Assembly (NCBI RefSeq): GCF_028649475.1
Contig: NZ_JAQSIP010000004.1
Coordinates: forward strand, 248,001 to 312,000
Direction: 5' to 3'
DNA: 64,000 nt
DNA from: Curvibacter cyanobacteriorum
GTDB lineage: Bacteria > Pseudomonadota > Gammaproteobacteria > Burkholderiales > Burkholderiaceae_C
Shown in pieces: positions 52,356 to 63,403 of this stretch. The notes below the pieces were generated by a model. That model had not been told where the DNA came from. It searched no databases and worked only from the letters and a program-made list of their open reading frames with translations. Every line of letters begins with the position of its first letter. The first letter of the stretch is position 1. Position numbers and translations under genes: made by a program.

Positions 52356-53861
52356 TCAGGCTTCTTCGGACCAGCAGTGCCCGTCGCGCGCAATCATCGC
52401 ACTGGCCGCGCTGGGGCCCCAGGTGCCCGCGGCGTAAGGGCGCGGCGGCATCTGGCCGGCTTGCCAGTGTTCGAGGATGGGTTGCACCCATTGCCAGGCT
52501 TCTTCCTGTTCGTCGCTGCGCACGAACAGGTTCAGGCGACCGTCGATGACGTCCAGCAGCAGGCGCTCATAGGCACCCACGCGTTCGCTGCCGAAGCGTT
52601 TGTCGAAGTCGAGGTCGAGCTGCACAGGCGCCAGGGTCTGGGTGATGTTGGACCCGCTGGGCGCCGCCACACGCTGGGCCTGGCCTTCGGCCAGCAGGTG
52701 CAGTTCCAGCCCGTCGCGCGGTTGCAGGTTGATCACCAGCTTGTTGGCGGCCCCGATCGGCGCCTTGAAGATGGGGTGGGGGGCAGGGCGGAAGTTGACC
52801 ACGATGTGGGCCTCACGCGCGGCCAGGCGTTTGCCGGTGCGGATGTAGAAGGGCACGCCGGCCCAGCGCCAGTTCTCGATCTCGGTGCGCAGGGCCACGT
52901 AGGTTTCGGTGCCGCTGCCCGCGGGCACGCCGGCTTCTTGCAGGTAGCCGGGCACGGATTTCCCGCTGCGGTTGCCCGCGCTGTACTGGCCGCGCACCAC
53001 GTGCTGGGCCAGGGTTTCGGGGGTCCAGGCCTTGAGCGAGCGCAGCACCTTGAGTTTTTCGTCGCGGATGGCATCGGCGTGCGAGTTGATGGGCGGTTCC
53101 ATCGCGATCGCGCACAGCAGTTGCAGGGCATGGTTTTGCACCATGTCGCGCAGCGCGCCGGTGCTGTCGTAAAACTGCCCGCGCTTTTCAACCCCCAGGT
53201 CCTCGGCGATGGTGATCTGGATGTTGGCGATGGTTTCGCGGCGCCACAGCGGCTCGAACAAGGCGTTGCCAAAGCGCAGGGCAAACAGGTTCTGCACCGC
53301 CGGCTTGCCCAGGTAGTGGTCGATGCGGAAGATCTGGCGCTCGGCAAACGCGCGCCCCACCGCGGCATTGATGGCCCGGTTGGAGGGCAGGTCGTGGCCC
53401 AGCGGCTTTTCGAGCACGATGCGGGTGCGGGGGGTGTTCAGGCCGGCCGCGGCGAGTTGCTCGACCACGGTGGTGAACAGGGCCGGTGCGGTGGCCACAT
53501 ACATCACGACCGTGGCGGCTTCGCGCTGCGCCAGGCTCTGGGCCAGGGCCTGGTAGTCCTCGGGCTTGGACAGGTCCATGCGCACGTAGTGCAACATCGC
53601 TGCAAAACGCGAAAACTCAGTCGGGCTGGGCTGTTTTGAGCCATCAACGTCGCGAAAACGCGACTCGATCAAACTTCGGTACTGCTCATCGCTCAGGGCG
53701 TCACGCGCCACGCCTATGATGCGTCCACCTTCTGGCAAAGTGCCGTGTCGGAAGGCCTGAAACAACGCAGGCATCAGCTTGCGCCAGGCCAGATCGCCGG
53801 TGCCGCCGAACAAGATGAGATCGAAGCCCGCAGGCTTCACAATGTCTGTGGTGCTTTGCAT
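52356..53861 (-). CDS. zwf: Glucose-6-phosphate 1-dehydrogenase (Zwf)
   Basis: Oxidises glucose-6-phosphate to 6-phosphogluconolactone with NAD(P)+, the entry to the Entner-Doudoroff and pentose phosphate routes. The product is 501 aa. The nucleotide motif FGGTGDLAWRKLMPALF is near residue 18, the active-site motif RIDHYLGK near residue 180, and the conserved EKPLGHDL precedes it. The ATG at 53861 is the first with family sequence; the longer frame upstream overlaps the operator region. First gene of zwf-hexR-DUF3047, divergent from tal. Confidence 0.96.
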   Translation of the reverse strand: MQSTTDIVKPAGFDLILFGGTGDLAWRKLMPALFQAFRHGTLPEGGRIIGVARDALSDEQYRSLIESRFRDVDGSKQPSPTEFSRFAAMLHYVRMDLSKPEDYQALAQSLAQREAATVVMYVATAPALFTTVVEQLAAAGLNTPRTRIVLEKPLGHDLPSNRAINAAVGRAFAERQIFRIDHYLGKPAVQNLFALRFGNALFEPLWRRETIANIQITIAEDLGVEKRGQFYDSTGALRDMVQNHALQLLCAIAMEPPINSHADAIRDEKLKVLRSLKAWTPETLAQHVVRGQYSAGNRSGKSVPGYLQEAGVPAGSGTETYVALRTEIENWRWAGVPFYIRTGKRLAAREAHIVVNFRPAPHPIFKAPIGAANKLVINLQPRDGLELHLLAEGQAQRVAAPSGSNITQTLAPVQLDLDFDKRFGSERVGAYERLLLDVIDGRLNLFVRSDEQEEAWQWVQPILEHWQAGQMPPRPYAAGTWGPSAASAMIARDGHCWSEEA

Positions 53862-53906
53862 GGCTGGGTAATGTAACTTGGTTTCCAGTAAATTCAAAAA
53901 ATCAGT

Positions 53907-53929
53907 CGTTTCAAGGCTTTGTTGAAACG
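53907..53929. promoter_or_regulatory. Inverted repeat in the zwf-tal gap
   Basis: CGTTTCAA and TTGAAACG are perfect eight-base arms separated by GGCTTTG. It is 46 bases upstream of zwf and 80 upstream of tal, well placed to control both; a HexR or other dimeric site. Confidence 0.5.
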
Positions 53930-53947
53930 ATTTCATTGTGAATTATC

Positions 53948-53962
53948 TGTAATCGAGTTACC
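53948..53962. promoter_or_regulatory. HexR-like operator candidate near tal
   Basis: TGTAAT-CGA-GTTACC resembles the TGTARY-N3-type palindromes reported for HexR in gammaproteobacteria, with one mismatch in the right arm. It is 47 bases upstream of the tal start. Whether betaproteobacterial HexR uses this motif I cannot confirm. Confidence 0.4.
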
Positions 53963-54008
53963 ATTTTGGCTGCGTGGGCATGAACCAACCCCTTACTTTC
54001 GAGACCGC

Positions 54009-54956
54009 ATGAACCAACTCGACGCACTCCGGCAGTACACCACCGTGGTGGCTGATACCGGCGATTTCAAGCAACTGGGCGCATTCCGTCCGCAAGACGC
54101 CACCACCAACCCGTCGCTGATCCTCAAGGCGGTGCAAAAGCCCGAGTACCAGCCGCTGCTGGCGCAGACGGTGGCGCAGTACCGTGACCGTCCGCTGGAC
54201 GAGGTCATGGACCGCCTGCTGGTGGCCTTTGGCCGCGAGATCCTGTCCTTGATTCCAGGCCGGGTCTCCACCGAGGTCGATGCCCGCCTGAGCTTTGACA
54301 CCGCCGCCACCGTGGCCCGGGCCCAGCGCCTGATCGCGCTGTACCAAGCCGAAGGCCTGCCCACCGACCGCGTGCTGATCAAGATCGCTGCCACCTGGGA
54401 GGGCATTCAGGCCGCTGCCGAGCTGGAGCGCCAGGGCATCCACACCAACCTGACCTTGTTGTTCTCTTTCGCCCAGGCCGTGGCCTGCGGTCAGGCCCAG
54501 GTGAAGCTGATCTCGCCCTTCGTGGGGCGCATCTACGACTGGTACAAAAAGTCGGCCGGTGCCGCTTGGGACGAGGCGGCGCGCAGCGGCGTCAACGACC
54601 CCGGGGTGCAGTCGGTGACCCAGATCTACCAGTACTACAAGCGCTTTGGCATCGCCACCGAGGTGATGGGGGCCAGCTTCCGCAACGTGGGGCAGATCAC
54701 GGCCCTGGCCGGTTGTGACCTGCTGACCATCGCGCCCGAGCTGCTGGCTCAACTGGCGGCCAACGAGGCGCCGTTGGCGCAGGTGCTCAACGCCGAGGCC
54801 GCCGCGCGCCTGGACCTGGCGCCCGTTCAACACGACGAGGCGGGCTTCCGCTACGCGCTCAACGAGGACGCTATGGCCACCGAGAAGCTGGCCGAAGGCA
54901 TCCGTGCCTTTGCCGCCGACGCCGTCAAGCTTGAAAAGCTGATGCAGGCGCTTTGA
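54009..54956 (+). CDS. tal: Transaldolase
   Basis: Transfers a dihydroxyacetone unit between sugar phosphates in the pentose phosphate pathway; 315 aa, the TalB type. The start [19 protein letters not shown] and [12 protein letters not shown] are the family N-terminal motif; the Schiff-base lysine is in [13 protein letters not shown] near residue 127, and [14 protein letters not shown] and [13 protein letters not shown] follow. The ATG at 54009 has only a weak ribosome site. It is followed by pgi 82 bases later, and divergent from zwf. Confidence 0.96.
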   Translation: MNQLDALRQYTTVVADTGDFKQLGAFRPQDATTNPSLILKAVQKPEYQPLLAQTVAQYRDRPLDEVMDRLLVAFGREILSLIPGRVSTEVDARLSFDTAATVARAQRLIALYQAEGLPTDRVLIKIAATWEGIQAAAELERQGIHTNLTLLFSFAQAVACGQAQVKLISPFVGRIYDWYKKSAGAAWDEAARSGVNDPGVQSVTQIYQYYKRFGIATEVMGASFRNVGQITALAGCDLLTIAPELLAQLAANEAPLAQVLNAEAAARLDLAPVQHDEAGFRYALNEDAMATEKLAEGIRAFAADAVKLEKLMQAL

Positions 54957-55038
54957 GCGCATCCCGGGGCCCGCGTGCCCCTGGCGCCGCGACTTGGGGT
55001 CGCGGCCCCGACCCCGATCCGATCTTTGCAAGGACCGT

Positions 55039-56634
55039 ATGACTCAGCGCCTTCGCTGCGATGAAACCCCCGCCTGGACCGCTTTGCAAGCGCACTACGA
55101 ACAAGTCGGCCGCCACTTTGATGTGCGTGCTGATTTCGAGCACAACCCAGACCGTTTCGCGCAGTTCAGCCAGCAAGCCCCCCATGTGTTTGCTGACCTG
55201 TCCAAGAACCGCATCGACGCGCAGGCCGAAGCCCTGCTGTTGCAACTGGCCGAACAATGTGGCCTGGTCGAGCACCGCGACGCGATGTTTGCGGGCGGCT
55301 GCATCAACAGCACCGAGCACCGGGCCGTGATGCACTACCTGCTGCGCAACCAGGCGGTGGCCGCCACCTCCCAGGAGGCCGCTGCGCCGGTGTTGCGCGG
55401 CGCTGTGGCGGACGCCGCCATGCCCGAAGTCAATGCCACGCTGCGCGCCATGCTGGCGTTCGCCGAGGCGGTGCGGGCCGACGAGCAGATCACCGACATC
55501 GTCAACATCGGCATCGGGGGCTCGGACCTCGGCCCGCAAATGGCGGTGGTGGCCTTGCAGGCCTATGCGATCCCGGGCAAGCGCTTCCACTTTGTCTCCA
55601 ATGTGGACGGCGACGAGTTGGGGGAGGTGCTGACGCAGATCCGCCCGCACAGCACCTTGTTCCTGGTGGCCTCCAAGACCTTCACCACGCGCGAGACCAT
55701 GACCAACGCGCACAGTGCGCGCCAGTGGTTTCTGGACCAGGCCGGGCCGGGGGCGGACCTGGGGCGTCACTTTGCAGCCCTCACCACCAACCTCGAGGCG
55801 GCCCAGGCCTTTGGCATCCGCACCACCTTTGGGTTCCGTGACTGGGTCGGGGGGCGCTACTCGATGTGGTCGGCGATCGGCCTGCCGCTCGCGATTGCGA
55901 TTGGCGAGGCGGGTTTTCGAGCGCTGTTGGGCGGCGCCCACGCCATGGACCAACACTTTCTGACCGCACCGCTGGCGAAGAACCTGCCGGTGCGGCTGGG
56001 CCTGCTCGATGTCTGGTACCGCAACTTCCACGGCTTCAGCAGCCGCAGCGTGGCGCCCTACCACCACGGCCTGCGTCGCCTGCCGGCCTACCTGCAGCAA
56101 CTGGAGATGGAGAGCAATGGCAAGCGCGTCGACGTGCATGGCCGTGCGCTGAGCTACAGCACCTCCCCGGTGGTCTGGGGTGAGCCCGGCACCAATGGGC
56201 AGCATGCGTTCTTCCAGATGATCCACCAGGGCACGGACATCGTGCCGGTCGAGTTCATTGCCGTGCGTGAGCCGGCGCATGACATGCCGGGGCACCATGC
56301 GCAGTTGGTGGCCAATGCCTTGGCCCAGGCCCAGGCCCTGCTGCAGGGTCGCAGCGATGCGGGTGGCCACCGTCACTTCCCGGGCAACCGCCCGAGCAGC
56401 TTCTTTGTGATGGAGCGCATGGAGCCCGTCACGCTGGGCGCCTTGATCGCCCTGTACGAGCACCGCGTGTTCGTCAGCGGCTCGATCTGGGGCATCAACA
56501 GCTTTGACCAGTGGGGGGTGGAGTTGGGCAAGCAATTGGCCCAGGACATCCAGCCCCGTCTGGCCACCGGCGATGTGCACGGGCTGGACCCGTCCACCGC
56601 GGGGTTGCTGCGTCAGTTCCGTCCGCGCTTCTGA
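55039..56634 (+). CDS. pgi: Glucose-6-phosphate isomerase (Pgi)
   Basis: Interconverts glucose-6-phosphate and fructose-6-phosphate, 531 aa. AAGGA precedes the ATG. Substrate-binding motifs IGIGGSDLGPQM, VASKTFTTRETMTN, GGRYSMWSAIGLPLAI and NSFDQWGVELGKQLA are all present, as is the catalytic Glu region EMESNGKRV. With zwf and tal it allows cycling of hexose phosphates back into the oxidative branch, a pattern typical of Entner-Doudoroff organisms. Confidence 0.97.
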   Translation: MTQRLRCDETPAWTALQAHYEQVGRHFDVRADFEHNPDRFAQFSQQAPHVFADLSKNRIDAQAEALLLQLAEQCGLVEHRDAMFAGGCINSTEHRAVMHYLLRNQAVAATSQEAAAPVLRGAVADAAMPEVNATLRAMLAFAEAVRADEQITDIVNIGIGGSDLGPQMAVVALQAYAIPGKRFHFVSNVDGDELGEVLTQIRPHSTLFLVASKTFTTRETMTNAHSARQWFLDQAGPGADLGRHFAALTTNLEAAQAFGIRTTFGFRDWVGGRYSMWSAIGLPLAIAIGEAGFRALLGGAHAMDQHFLTAPLAKNLPVRLGLLDVWYRNFHGFSSRSVAPYHHGLRRLPAYLQQLEMESNGKRVDVHGRALSYSTSPVVWGEPGTNGQHAFFQMIHQGTDIVPVEFIAVREPAHDMPGHHAQLVANALAQAQALLQGRSDAGGHRHFPGNRPSSFFVMERMEPVTLGALIALYEHRVFVSGSIWGINSFDQWGVELGKQLAQDIQPRLATGDVHGLDPSTAGLLRQFRPRF

Positions 56635-56703
56635 GGCCTTGAACCGCGGCGGCTTGGGCCGCCGCCCTGACCCACACCCCACAGCGCTCCCTTTCGGAGC
56701 GCC

Positions 56704-56742
56704 CATGAAAAAAGGGCCACATCGCTGCGGCCCTTTTGCTTT
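56704..56742. terminator. Bidirectional terminator between pgi and groL
   Basis: AAAAAAGGGCC and GGCCCTTTT form a stem around about 12 bases (roughly 56706-56739). Runs of A on the left and T on the right let it work in both directions for the convergent pgi and groL transcripts. Confidence 0.85.
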
Positions 56743-56766
56743 TGAGCTGGAAGGCTCAGGCAGGCA

Positions 56767-58425
<1,659 letters not shown>

Positions 58426-58459
58426 TCAGTAAATGGATGGTGCAGGGAATGGAGGCGAA

Positions 58460-58750
58460 TTACTTTTCGACGACAGCGAAAAGGTCTTCTTCCTTCATGA
58501 CCAGCAGCTCGTCGCCGTTGACCTTGACGGTCTGGCCCGAGTACTTGCCGAACAGAACGCGGTCGCCGACCTTGACGGCCATGGCGCTCAGTTCACCCTT
58601 GTCGTTCTTCTTGCCAGGGCCAACGGCCAGCACTTCGCCTTGATCCGGCTTTTCGGCTGCGTTGTCGGGGATCACGATGCCCGAGGCGGTCTTGGTTTCG
58701 TTTTCCAGACGCTTGACGATCACGCGATCGTGCAGAGGACGAAGGTTCAT
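58460..58750 (-). CDS. groS: Co-chaperonin GroES
   Basis: The 10-kDa lid of GroEL, 96 aa. [20 protein letters not shown], the mobile loop [20 protein letters not shown] and the roof EVLAVGPGK are standard. First gene of the groSL operon, with a heat-shock repressor site and sigma-70-type promoter directly upstream. Confidence 0.99.
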   Translation of the reverse strand: MNLRPLHDRVIVKRLENETKTASGIVIPDNAAEKPDQGEVLAVGPGKKNDKGELSAMAVKVGDRVLFGKYSGQTVKVNGDELLVMKEEDLFAVVEK

Positions 58751-58837
58751 TGCATCTCCTGATTAGCAACAAGTTTCACAATCAAAAAGCAGCCCCGGAC
58801 ATCGGGGTGCTTCGAAACAGCCAAGGAACCGGTGCTG

Positions 58838-58864
58838 TTAGCACTCAATCCCTTCGAGTGCTAA
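58838..58864. promoter_or_regulatory. CIRCE operator (HrcA site)
   Basis: TTAGCACTC-N9-GAGTGCTAA is a perfect CIRCE element, the binding site for the heat-shock repressor HrcA. It lies 88 bases upstream of groS and touches the -10 region of the promoter. Confidence 0.97.
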
Positions 58865-58891
58865 TCATAAGGCCAATTGAACGGGTTTCAA
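58864..58891 (-). promoter_or_regulatory. groSL promoter
   Basis: Read leftward, TTGAAA (58891-58886), a 16-base spacer and TATGAT (58869-58864) form a good housekeeping promoter. Its -10 box overlaps the CIRCE by one base, so HrcA binding would block transcription. Confidence 0.75.
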
Positions 58892-59515
58892 GGGGGTGGG
58901 GTCGTGCGTGAGGGGGAATCGGTGCTGCGGATGCCTCCAACGCAAACTGACCCGCCCACAGCAGACCCCGCCAGGGGCTCGACTCACGGCGTCATGGCGT
59001 CAGGCGGTCTGGGGCCTCTGGAGGCCTGGCATTCACGGGGGACGGCGAACACGACGTCGCCCAGCCACACCAGTCTGTCGCGAAGCTGATGTCCCGGCCC
59101 CTGGGTGCGCTTGGTGGCAGGGCCAGGCCGGGCCCAGAAGGCGCCAAGAAGGCGTTATCTCAGGCCTGCGGTCGGCGTGGTCTGTTGCTGTCCCCTGCGA
59201 CGGCTTGGTTGCCGTTGGGCGCGTGCGCAGGTCCCTGCTTGCCCTGTCGCCGCGTGCGGCTGAGGCCGCCTGCGGCGGAACGCCCAGCCAGGGGCGGCTT
59301 CGCTGCGTGGTGTCTGCCACGCCCGGTCTGCGTGCCCCTGGTTCCGCCACCCACGCGACATGGAATCTGTCCTCTCGCTTTGGTCAAGAGGGTGGCAGTG
59401 ACGCTTCCAGCCCGCGGGTCCGCCGTCGGATCGGGTCGCTGAAAGTCGTCTTGCACCCCTTGCAAAACAAGGGCTTGTGAGGCCCGTCTAGGGTATTCCC
59501 GCTGAGGTGAAGTCT
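58892..59515. other. Gene-free region between groSL and the hydrogenase genes
   Basis: About 620 GC-rich bases. Several short open frames exist on both strands, but none has a ribosome site, family resemblance or steady codon use. There are no direct or inverted terminal repeats to suggest an insertion sequence. It may be degenerate DNA at the boundary of the hydrogenase cluster, plus upstream activator and IHF-type sites for hoxK that I cannot pinpoint. Confidence 0.5.
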
Positions 59516-59530
59516 TGGCTCACCAATTGC
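59516..59530 (+). promoter_or_regulatory. Sigma-54 promoter of the hydrogenase operon
   Basis: TGGCTC-ACCAA-TTGC matches the -24/-12 consensus with one mismatch (T for A) and exact spacing, 97 bases upstream of hoxK. In Cupriavidus and relatives, membrane hydrogenase genes are activated by the response regulator HoxA with sigma-54, so this is the expected promoter. Confidence 0.78.
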
Positions 59531-59627
59531 TTTGAAGCCCTGCCCACATAAAAAAGCGCGTCGTTGCAAACCTCACCCGAGGGCTGGACCACGCAACGCC
59601 CACGGTAAGCACTTGGAGACAATTTCT

Positions 59628-60719
59628 ATGGAAACCTTCTACGAGGTCATGCGCCGCAAAGGCATTTCGCGCCGCAGTTTTCTCAAATACTGCTCGCTCA
59701 CAGCCACCTCGCTCGGCCTGGCACCGTCCTTCGTTCCGCAGATTGCGCACGCGATGGAGAACAAGCCACGCACCCCGGTGCTTTGGCTTCATGGCCTGGA
59801 ATGCACCTGCTGCACCGAGAGCTTTATCCGCAGCGCGCACCCCTTGGCCAAGGATGTGGTGCTCTCGATGATTTCGCTCGACTATGACGACACGCTGATG
59901 GCCGCTGCCGGCCACCAGGCTGAGGCCATCCTCGAAGAGATCATGACCAAGTACAAAGGCCAGTACATCCTGGCCGTGGAAGGCAATCCGCCGCTGAACG
60001 AGGACGGCATGTTCTGCATCCAGTCCGGCAAACCCTTCGTGGAGAAACTCAAGCACGTGGCTAAGGACGCCAAGGCCATCATCGCCTGGGGCTCATGCGC
60101 CAGCTGGGGCTGCGTGCAGGCCGCCAAGCCCAACCCGACGCAGGCCACGCCGATCCACAAAGTCATCACCGACAAGCCCATCATCAAGGTGCCGGGCTGC
60201 CCCCCCATTCCCGAGGTGATGACCGGTGTGATCACCTACATGCTCACGTTCGACCGCATCCCCGAGCTGGACCGCCAGGGCCGCCCGAAGATGTTCTACA
60301 GCCAGCGCATTCACGACAAGTGCTACCGCCGCCCGCACTTCGATGCCGGCCAGTTTGTCGAGGCCTGGGACGACGAATCCGCGCGCAAAGGCTACTGCCT
60401 CTACAAGGTGGGCTGCAAGGGCCCGACCACCTACAACGCCTGCTCCACCGTGATGTGGAACGAGGGCACCAGCTTCCCCATCAAGGCCGGCCACGGCTGC
60501 ATTGGCTGCTCGGAGGACGGCTTCTGGGACAAGGGCTCGTTCTACGACCGCCTGACCAACGTCCATGCCTTCGGCATCGAGGCCAACGCCGACCAGATTG
60601 GTGGCGCGGCTGCGACCGTGGTGGGGGCGGCGGTGGCCGCGCATGCCGCGATTTCGGTGGCCAAGCGTGCCCGCGACACCCGCAAGCCGGCCACGTCGGA
60701 CACCCCGCCCCGCCACTGA
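59628..60719 (+). CDS. hoxK: Membrane-bound [NiFe]-hydrogenase small subunit, O2-tolerant type
   Basis: The electron-transfer subunit of a group 1d uptake hydrogenase, 363 aa. The start at 59628 gives a Tat signal (RRSFLK at 15-20) cleaved after Ala42, so it is exported folded with the large subunit. The proximal cluster has six cysteines: Cys59, 61, 62, 157, 162 and 191. The two extra ones (Cys61 and Cys162) mark the [4Fe-3S] cluster of O2-tolerant enzymes. The distal cluster has His229, Cys232, 257 and 263; the medial [3Fe-4S] has Cys272, 291 and 294. A C-terminal hydrophobic segment (about 324-344) anchors it to the membrane. Confidence 0.98.
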   Translation: METFYEVMRRKGISRRSFLKYCSLTATSLGLAPSFVPQIAHAMENKPRTPVLWLHGLECTCCTESFIRSAHPLAKDVVLSMISLDYDDTLMAAAGHQAEAILEEIMTKYKGQYILAVEGNPPLNEDGMFCIQSGKPFVEKLKHVAKDAKAIIAWGSCASWGCVQAAKPNPTQATPIHKVITDKPIIKVPGCPPIPEVMTGVITYMLTFDRIPELDRQGRPKMFYSQRIHDKCYRRPHFDAGQFVEAWDDESARKGYCLYKVGCKGPTTYNACSTVMWNEGTSFPIKAGHGCIGCSEDGFWDKGSFYDRLTNVHAFGIEANADQIGGAAATVVGAAVAAHAAISVAKRARDTRKPATSDTPPRH

Positions 60720-60744
60720 CACCACCAGAACAAGGAACAACAAA

Positions 60745-62604
60745 ATGGGTGCTTACGAAACTCAAGGCTTTCGCATGGACAACACCGGTCGGCGCATCGT
60801 CGTCGACCCGGTGACCCGCATCGAAGGCCACATGCGCTGCGAGGTCAACCTCGACAGCAACAACGTGATCCGCAACGCGGTCTCCACCGGCACCATGTGG
60901 CGCGGGCTGGAGGTGATCCTCAAGGGGCGCGATCCGCGCGATGCCTGGGCGTTTGTGGAGCGCATCTGCGGTGTGTGCACCGGCTGCCACGCGCTCACCT
61001 CGGTGCGCGCGGTGGAAGACGCACTCAACATCAAGATTCCGCTCAACGCCCACCTCATCCGGGAGATGATGGCCAAGACGCTGCAGGTGCACGACCACGC
61101 GGTGCACTTCTATCACCTGCATGCGCTGGACTGGGTGGACGTGATCAACGCCCTGAAAGCCGACCCGAAGCGGACCAGCGAGCTGCAGCAGCTGGTGTCG
61201 CCGTCGCACCCGCTGTCCTCGCCGGGCTATTTCCGTGACGTGCAGAACCGCTTGAAGAAATTCGTCGACAGCGGCCAGCTCGGCCCGTTCGCCAACGGCT
61301 ACTGGGGCAGCAAGGCCTATGTGCTGCCGCCCGAAGCCAACCTGATGGCCGTCACCCACTACCTCGAAGCGCTGGACCTGCAAAAGGAATGGGTCAAGGT
61401 GCACACCATCTTCGGCGGCAAGAACCCGCACCCCAACTACCTGGTGGGCGGTGTGCCGTGCGCGATCAACATCGACGGCAATGGCGCGGCCGGCGCCCCG
61501 ATCAACATGGAGCGGCTGAACTTCGTGCAGGCCCGCATCCAGGAGATGATCGAATTCAACAACAACGTCTACATCCCCGACGTGCTGGCCATCGGCACCC
61601 TCTACAAGAACGCCGGCTGGCTCTACGGTGGCGGCCTCTCGGCCACCAATGTGGCCGACTACGGCACCTACGAGAAAGTCCCCTACGACCCCAGCACCCA
61701 GCAGCTGCCAGGTGGCGTGATCCTGAATGGCGACTGGAGCAAGATCCACGCGATCGACCCGCGCGACCCCGAGCAAGTGCAGGAGTTCGTGACGCACAGC
61801 TGGTACAAGTACGGCGATGACACCAAGGGCCTGCACCCTTGGGATGGCGTGACCGAGGCCGACTACCGCCCCGAAGGGCCGAACTTCAAGGGCACGCGCA
61901 CGAAGATCGAGAACCTCGACGAATCGGCCAAATATTCCTGGATCAAGTCGCCGCGCTGGCGTGGTCACGCGGTGGAAGTGGGGCCGCTCTCGCGCTACAT
62001 CCTGGGCTACGCGCACGCGCTGCAAGGCAACAAGTGGTGTCAGCGCGTCAAACAGCAGATCGACGAGTCTGCCGTGGCCATCAACAAAGCCCTCCCCAAA
62101 GCGCTTGGTCTGCCCGAGACCCAGTACGGCGCCAAACAGCTGTTGCCCACCACCATCGGTCGCACGCTGGCCCGAGCACTCGAAAGCCAGTATGCGGCCG
62201 AGATGATGATGGACGACTTCAAGCAGCTGGTCGGCAACATCAAGAACGGCGACAGCAGCACCGCCAACGTCGAGAAGTGGGACCCGAAGACCTGGCCCAA
62301 GGAAGCCAAGGGCGTGGGCACCGTGGCCGCGCCGCGCGGCATGCTGGGTCATTGGATCAAGATCAAGGACGGCAAGATCGAGAACTACCAGTGCGTGGTG
62401 CCCACCACCTGGAACGGCTCGCCACGCGATGCCAAGGGCCAGATCGGTGCCTTCGAAGCCTCTCTGATGAACACGCCCATGGTCAACCCCGAGCAGCCAC
62501 TCGAAATCCTGCGCACGCTGCACAGCTTCGACCCCTGCCTGGCCTGCTCCACCCATGTGATGAGCGAAGACGGCCAGGAGATGAGCCGGGTGAAGGTGAG
62601 GTGA
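60745..62604 (+). CDS. hoxG: [NiFe]-hydrogenase large subunit
   Basis: The catalytic subunit that splits H2 at the Ni-Fe(CN)2CO site, 619 aa. The ATG at 60745 is 25 bases after hoxK. Nickel ligands are in [10 protein letters not shown] (Cys75, Cys78) and DPCLACSTH near the C-terminus. The 15 residues after that His ([15 protein letters not shown]) are the tail removed by a maturation protease once nickel is in place. [11 protein letters not shown] near the N-terminus is the usual L0 motif. The maturation genes are beyond the window edge. Confidence 0.99.
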   Translation: MGAYETQGFRMDNTGRRIVVDPVTRIEGHMRCEVNLDSNNVIRNAVSTGTMWRGLEVILKGRDPRDAWAFVERICGVCTGCHALTSVRAVEDALNIKIPLNAHLIREMMAKTLQVHDHAVHFYHLHALDWVDVINALKADPKRTSELQQLVSPSHPLSSPGYFRDVQNRLKKFVDSGQLGPFANGYWGSKAYVLPPEANLMAVTHYLEALDLQKEWVKVHTIFGGKNPHPNYLVGGVPCAINIDGNGAAGAPINMERLNFVQARIQEMIEFNNNVYIPDVLAIGTLYKNAGWLYGGGLSATNVADYGTYEKVPYDPSTQQLPGGVILNGDWSKIHAIDPRDPEQVQEFVTHSWYKYGDDTKGLHPWDGVTEADYRPEGPNFKGTRTKIENLDESAKYSWIKSPRWRGHAVEVGPLSRYILGYAHALQGNKWCQRVKQQIDESAVAINKALPKALGLPETQYGAKQLLPTTIGRTLARALESQYAAEMMMDDFKQLVGNIKNGDSSTANVEKWDPKTWPKEAKGVGTVAAPRGMLGHWIKIKDGKIENYQCVVPTTWNGSPRDAKGQIGAFEASLMNTPMVNPEQPLEILRTLHSFDPCLACSTHVMSEDGQEMSRVKVR

Positions 62605-62763
62605 CCCCTGCGGCGCTGAGCCCCGCCCCCTGTGGCAGGCCCATCGGGTGGCCCCTGGTGGCCCGGCAAAGCCGCCGCCGCGGGGCCTGGACGCGAAGGG
62701 CGGGCCCGCGAGGCGCGGGGGCCAACCTGGCAATGACATGAGCAGATAACGAGGAGAGCAACG
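62605..62763. other. Non-coding spacer between hoxG and hupE
   Basis: A 159-base GC-rich spacer inside an otherwise tight operon (25 and 37 bases elsewhere). Its left part consists of short self-complementary runs (GGGCCC, GGTGGCCC, CCGCCGCCGCGG) that could fold and act as an RNA-processing or stability element. No open frame of note. Confidence 0.45.
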
Positions 62764-63366
62764 ATGATGAAACGCACGATGCGCGGCCTGATCGCCGCCA
62801 CTTGCCTGGCCGCTGCGGCAGGCGCTGCGCAGGCCCACACGGGCCACGGCACCAGCAGCCTGTTCGACGGCCTGGTGCACCCCTTCGGCGCCGACCACCT
62901 GTTGGCCATGGTCGCCGTGGGGGTGTGGTCGGTCTCGGCATGGCCTGCGAACAAGGCTTGGCAGGGGCCCGCCACGTTCCTGCTGGCGCTCATCGCGAGC
63001 TCGGCGCTGGGCCGGCTCGGCGTGGGGGTGCCCTACCTGGAGCACGGTGTCTCGCTTTCGGTGGTGGTGTTTGGCGCCATGCTGTGGTTCGCGGGCCGCG
63101 CCACCGTGTCCCCGGCCGTGGGCCTGGGGGTGATCGCCGCTGCCGCCTCGCTGCACGGTCTGGTCCACGGCGCCGAGACACCGGAAAGCGGCTTTGCCGG
63201 GTATGCCGCCGGCTTCCTGCTCACGGCGACGGTGCTGCACCTGGGCGGTGTCGGGATCGGTCTGGCCATTCGACGCCGGCTGGCCGAGCACAAGCGCTGG
63301 GCGCTGGGCGGCCTGGGGGCGCTGTTCAGCGCCGCCGGGTTCTACCTGTTCGGTCAGCTCGCCTGA
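62764..63366 (+). CDS. hupE: HupE/UreJ family protein, probable nickel permease
   Basis: A small polytopic membrane protein, 200 aa, of a family that supplies nickel to hydrogenase or urease. A signal-like first helix ends at AQAH, followed by the family motif HPFGADHLLAMVAVG (histidine metal ligands) and five further hydrophobic helices; a second histidine-bearing helix is AASLHGLVHGAE. GAGGAG precedes the ATG. Its place between hoxG and the cytochrome gene is not the classical order, in which hoxZ follows hoxG directly. Confidence 0.93.
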   Translation: MMKRTMRGLIAATCLAAAAGAAQAHTGHGTSSLFDGLVHPFGADHLLAMVAVGVWSVSAWPANKAWQGPATFLLALIASSALGRLGVGVPYLEHGVSLSVVVFGAMLWFAGRATVSPAVGLGVIAAAASLHGLVHGAETPESGFAGYAAGFLLTATVLHLGGVGIGLAIRRRLAEHKRWALGGLGALFSAAGFYLFGQLA

Positions 63367-63403
63367 ACGCCGCCTTCAGCCACCCTTCAAGGAGGTCATC
63401 GCC

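Noticed and set aside
58896..59480. A 194-codon open frame between groS and hoxK
   Set aside because: Arg/Gly/Ser-rich composition, no ribosome site, no domain and no steady codon pattern; treated as non-coding.
60481..63291. A 936-codon open frame on the minus strand opposite hoxG and hupE
   Set aside because: The opposite strand encodes unmistakable hydrogenase genes; this frame is open only because of third-position GC bias.
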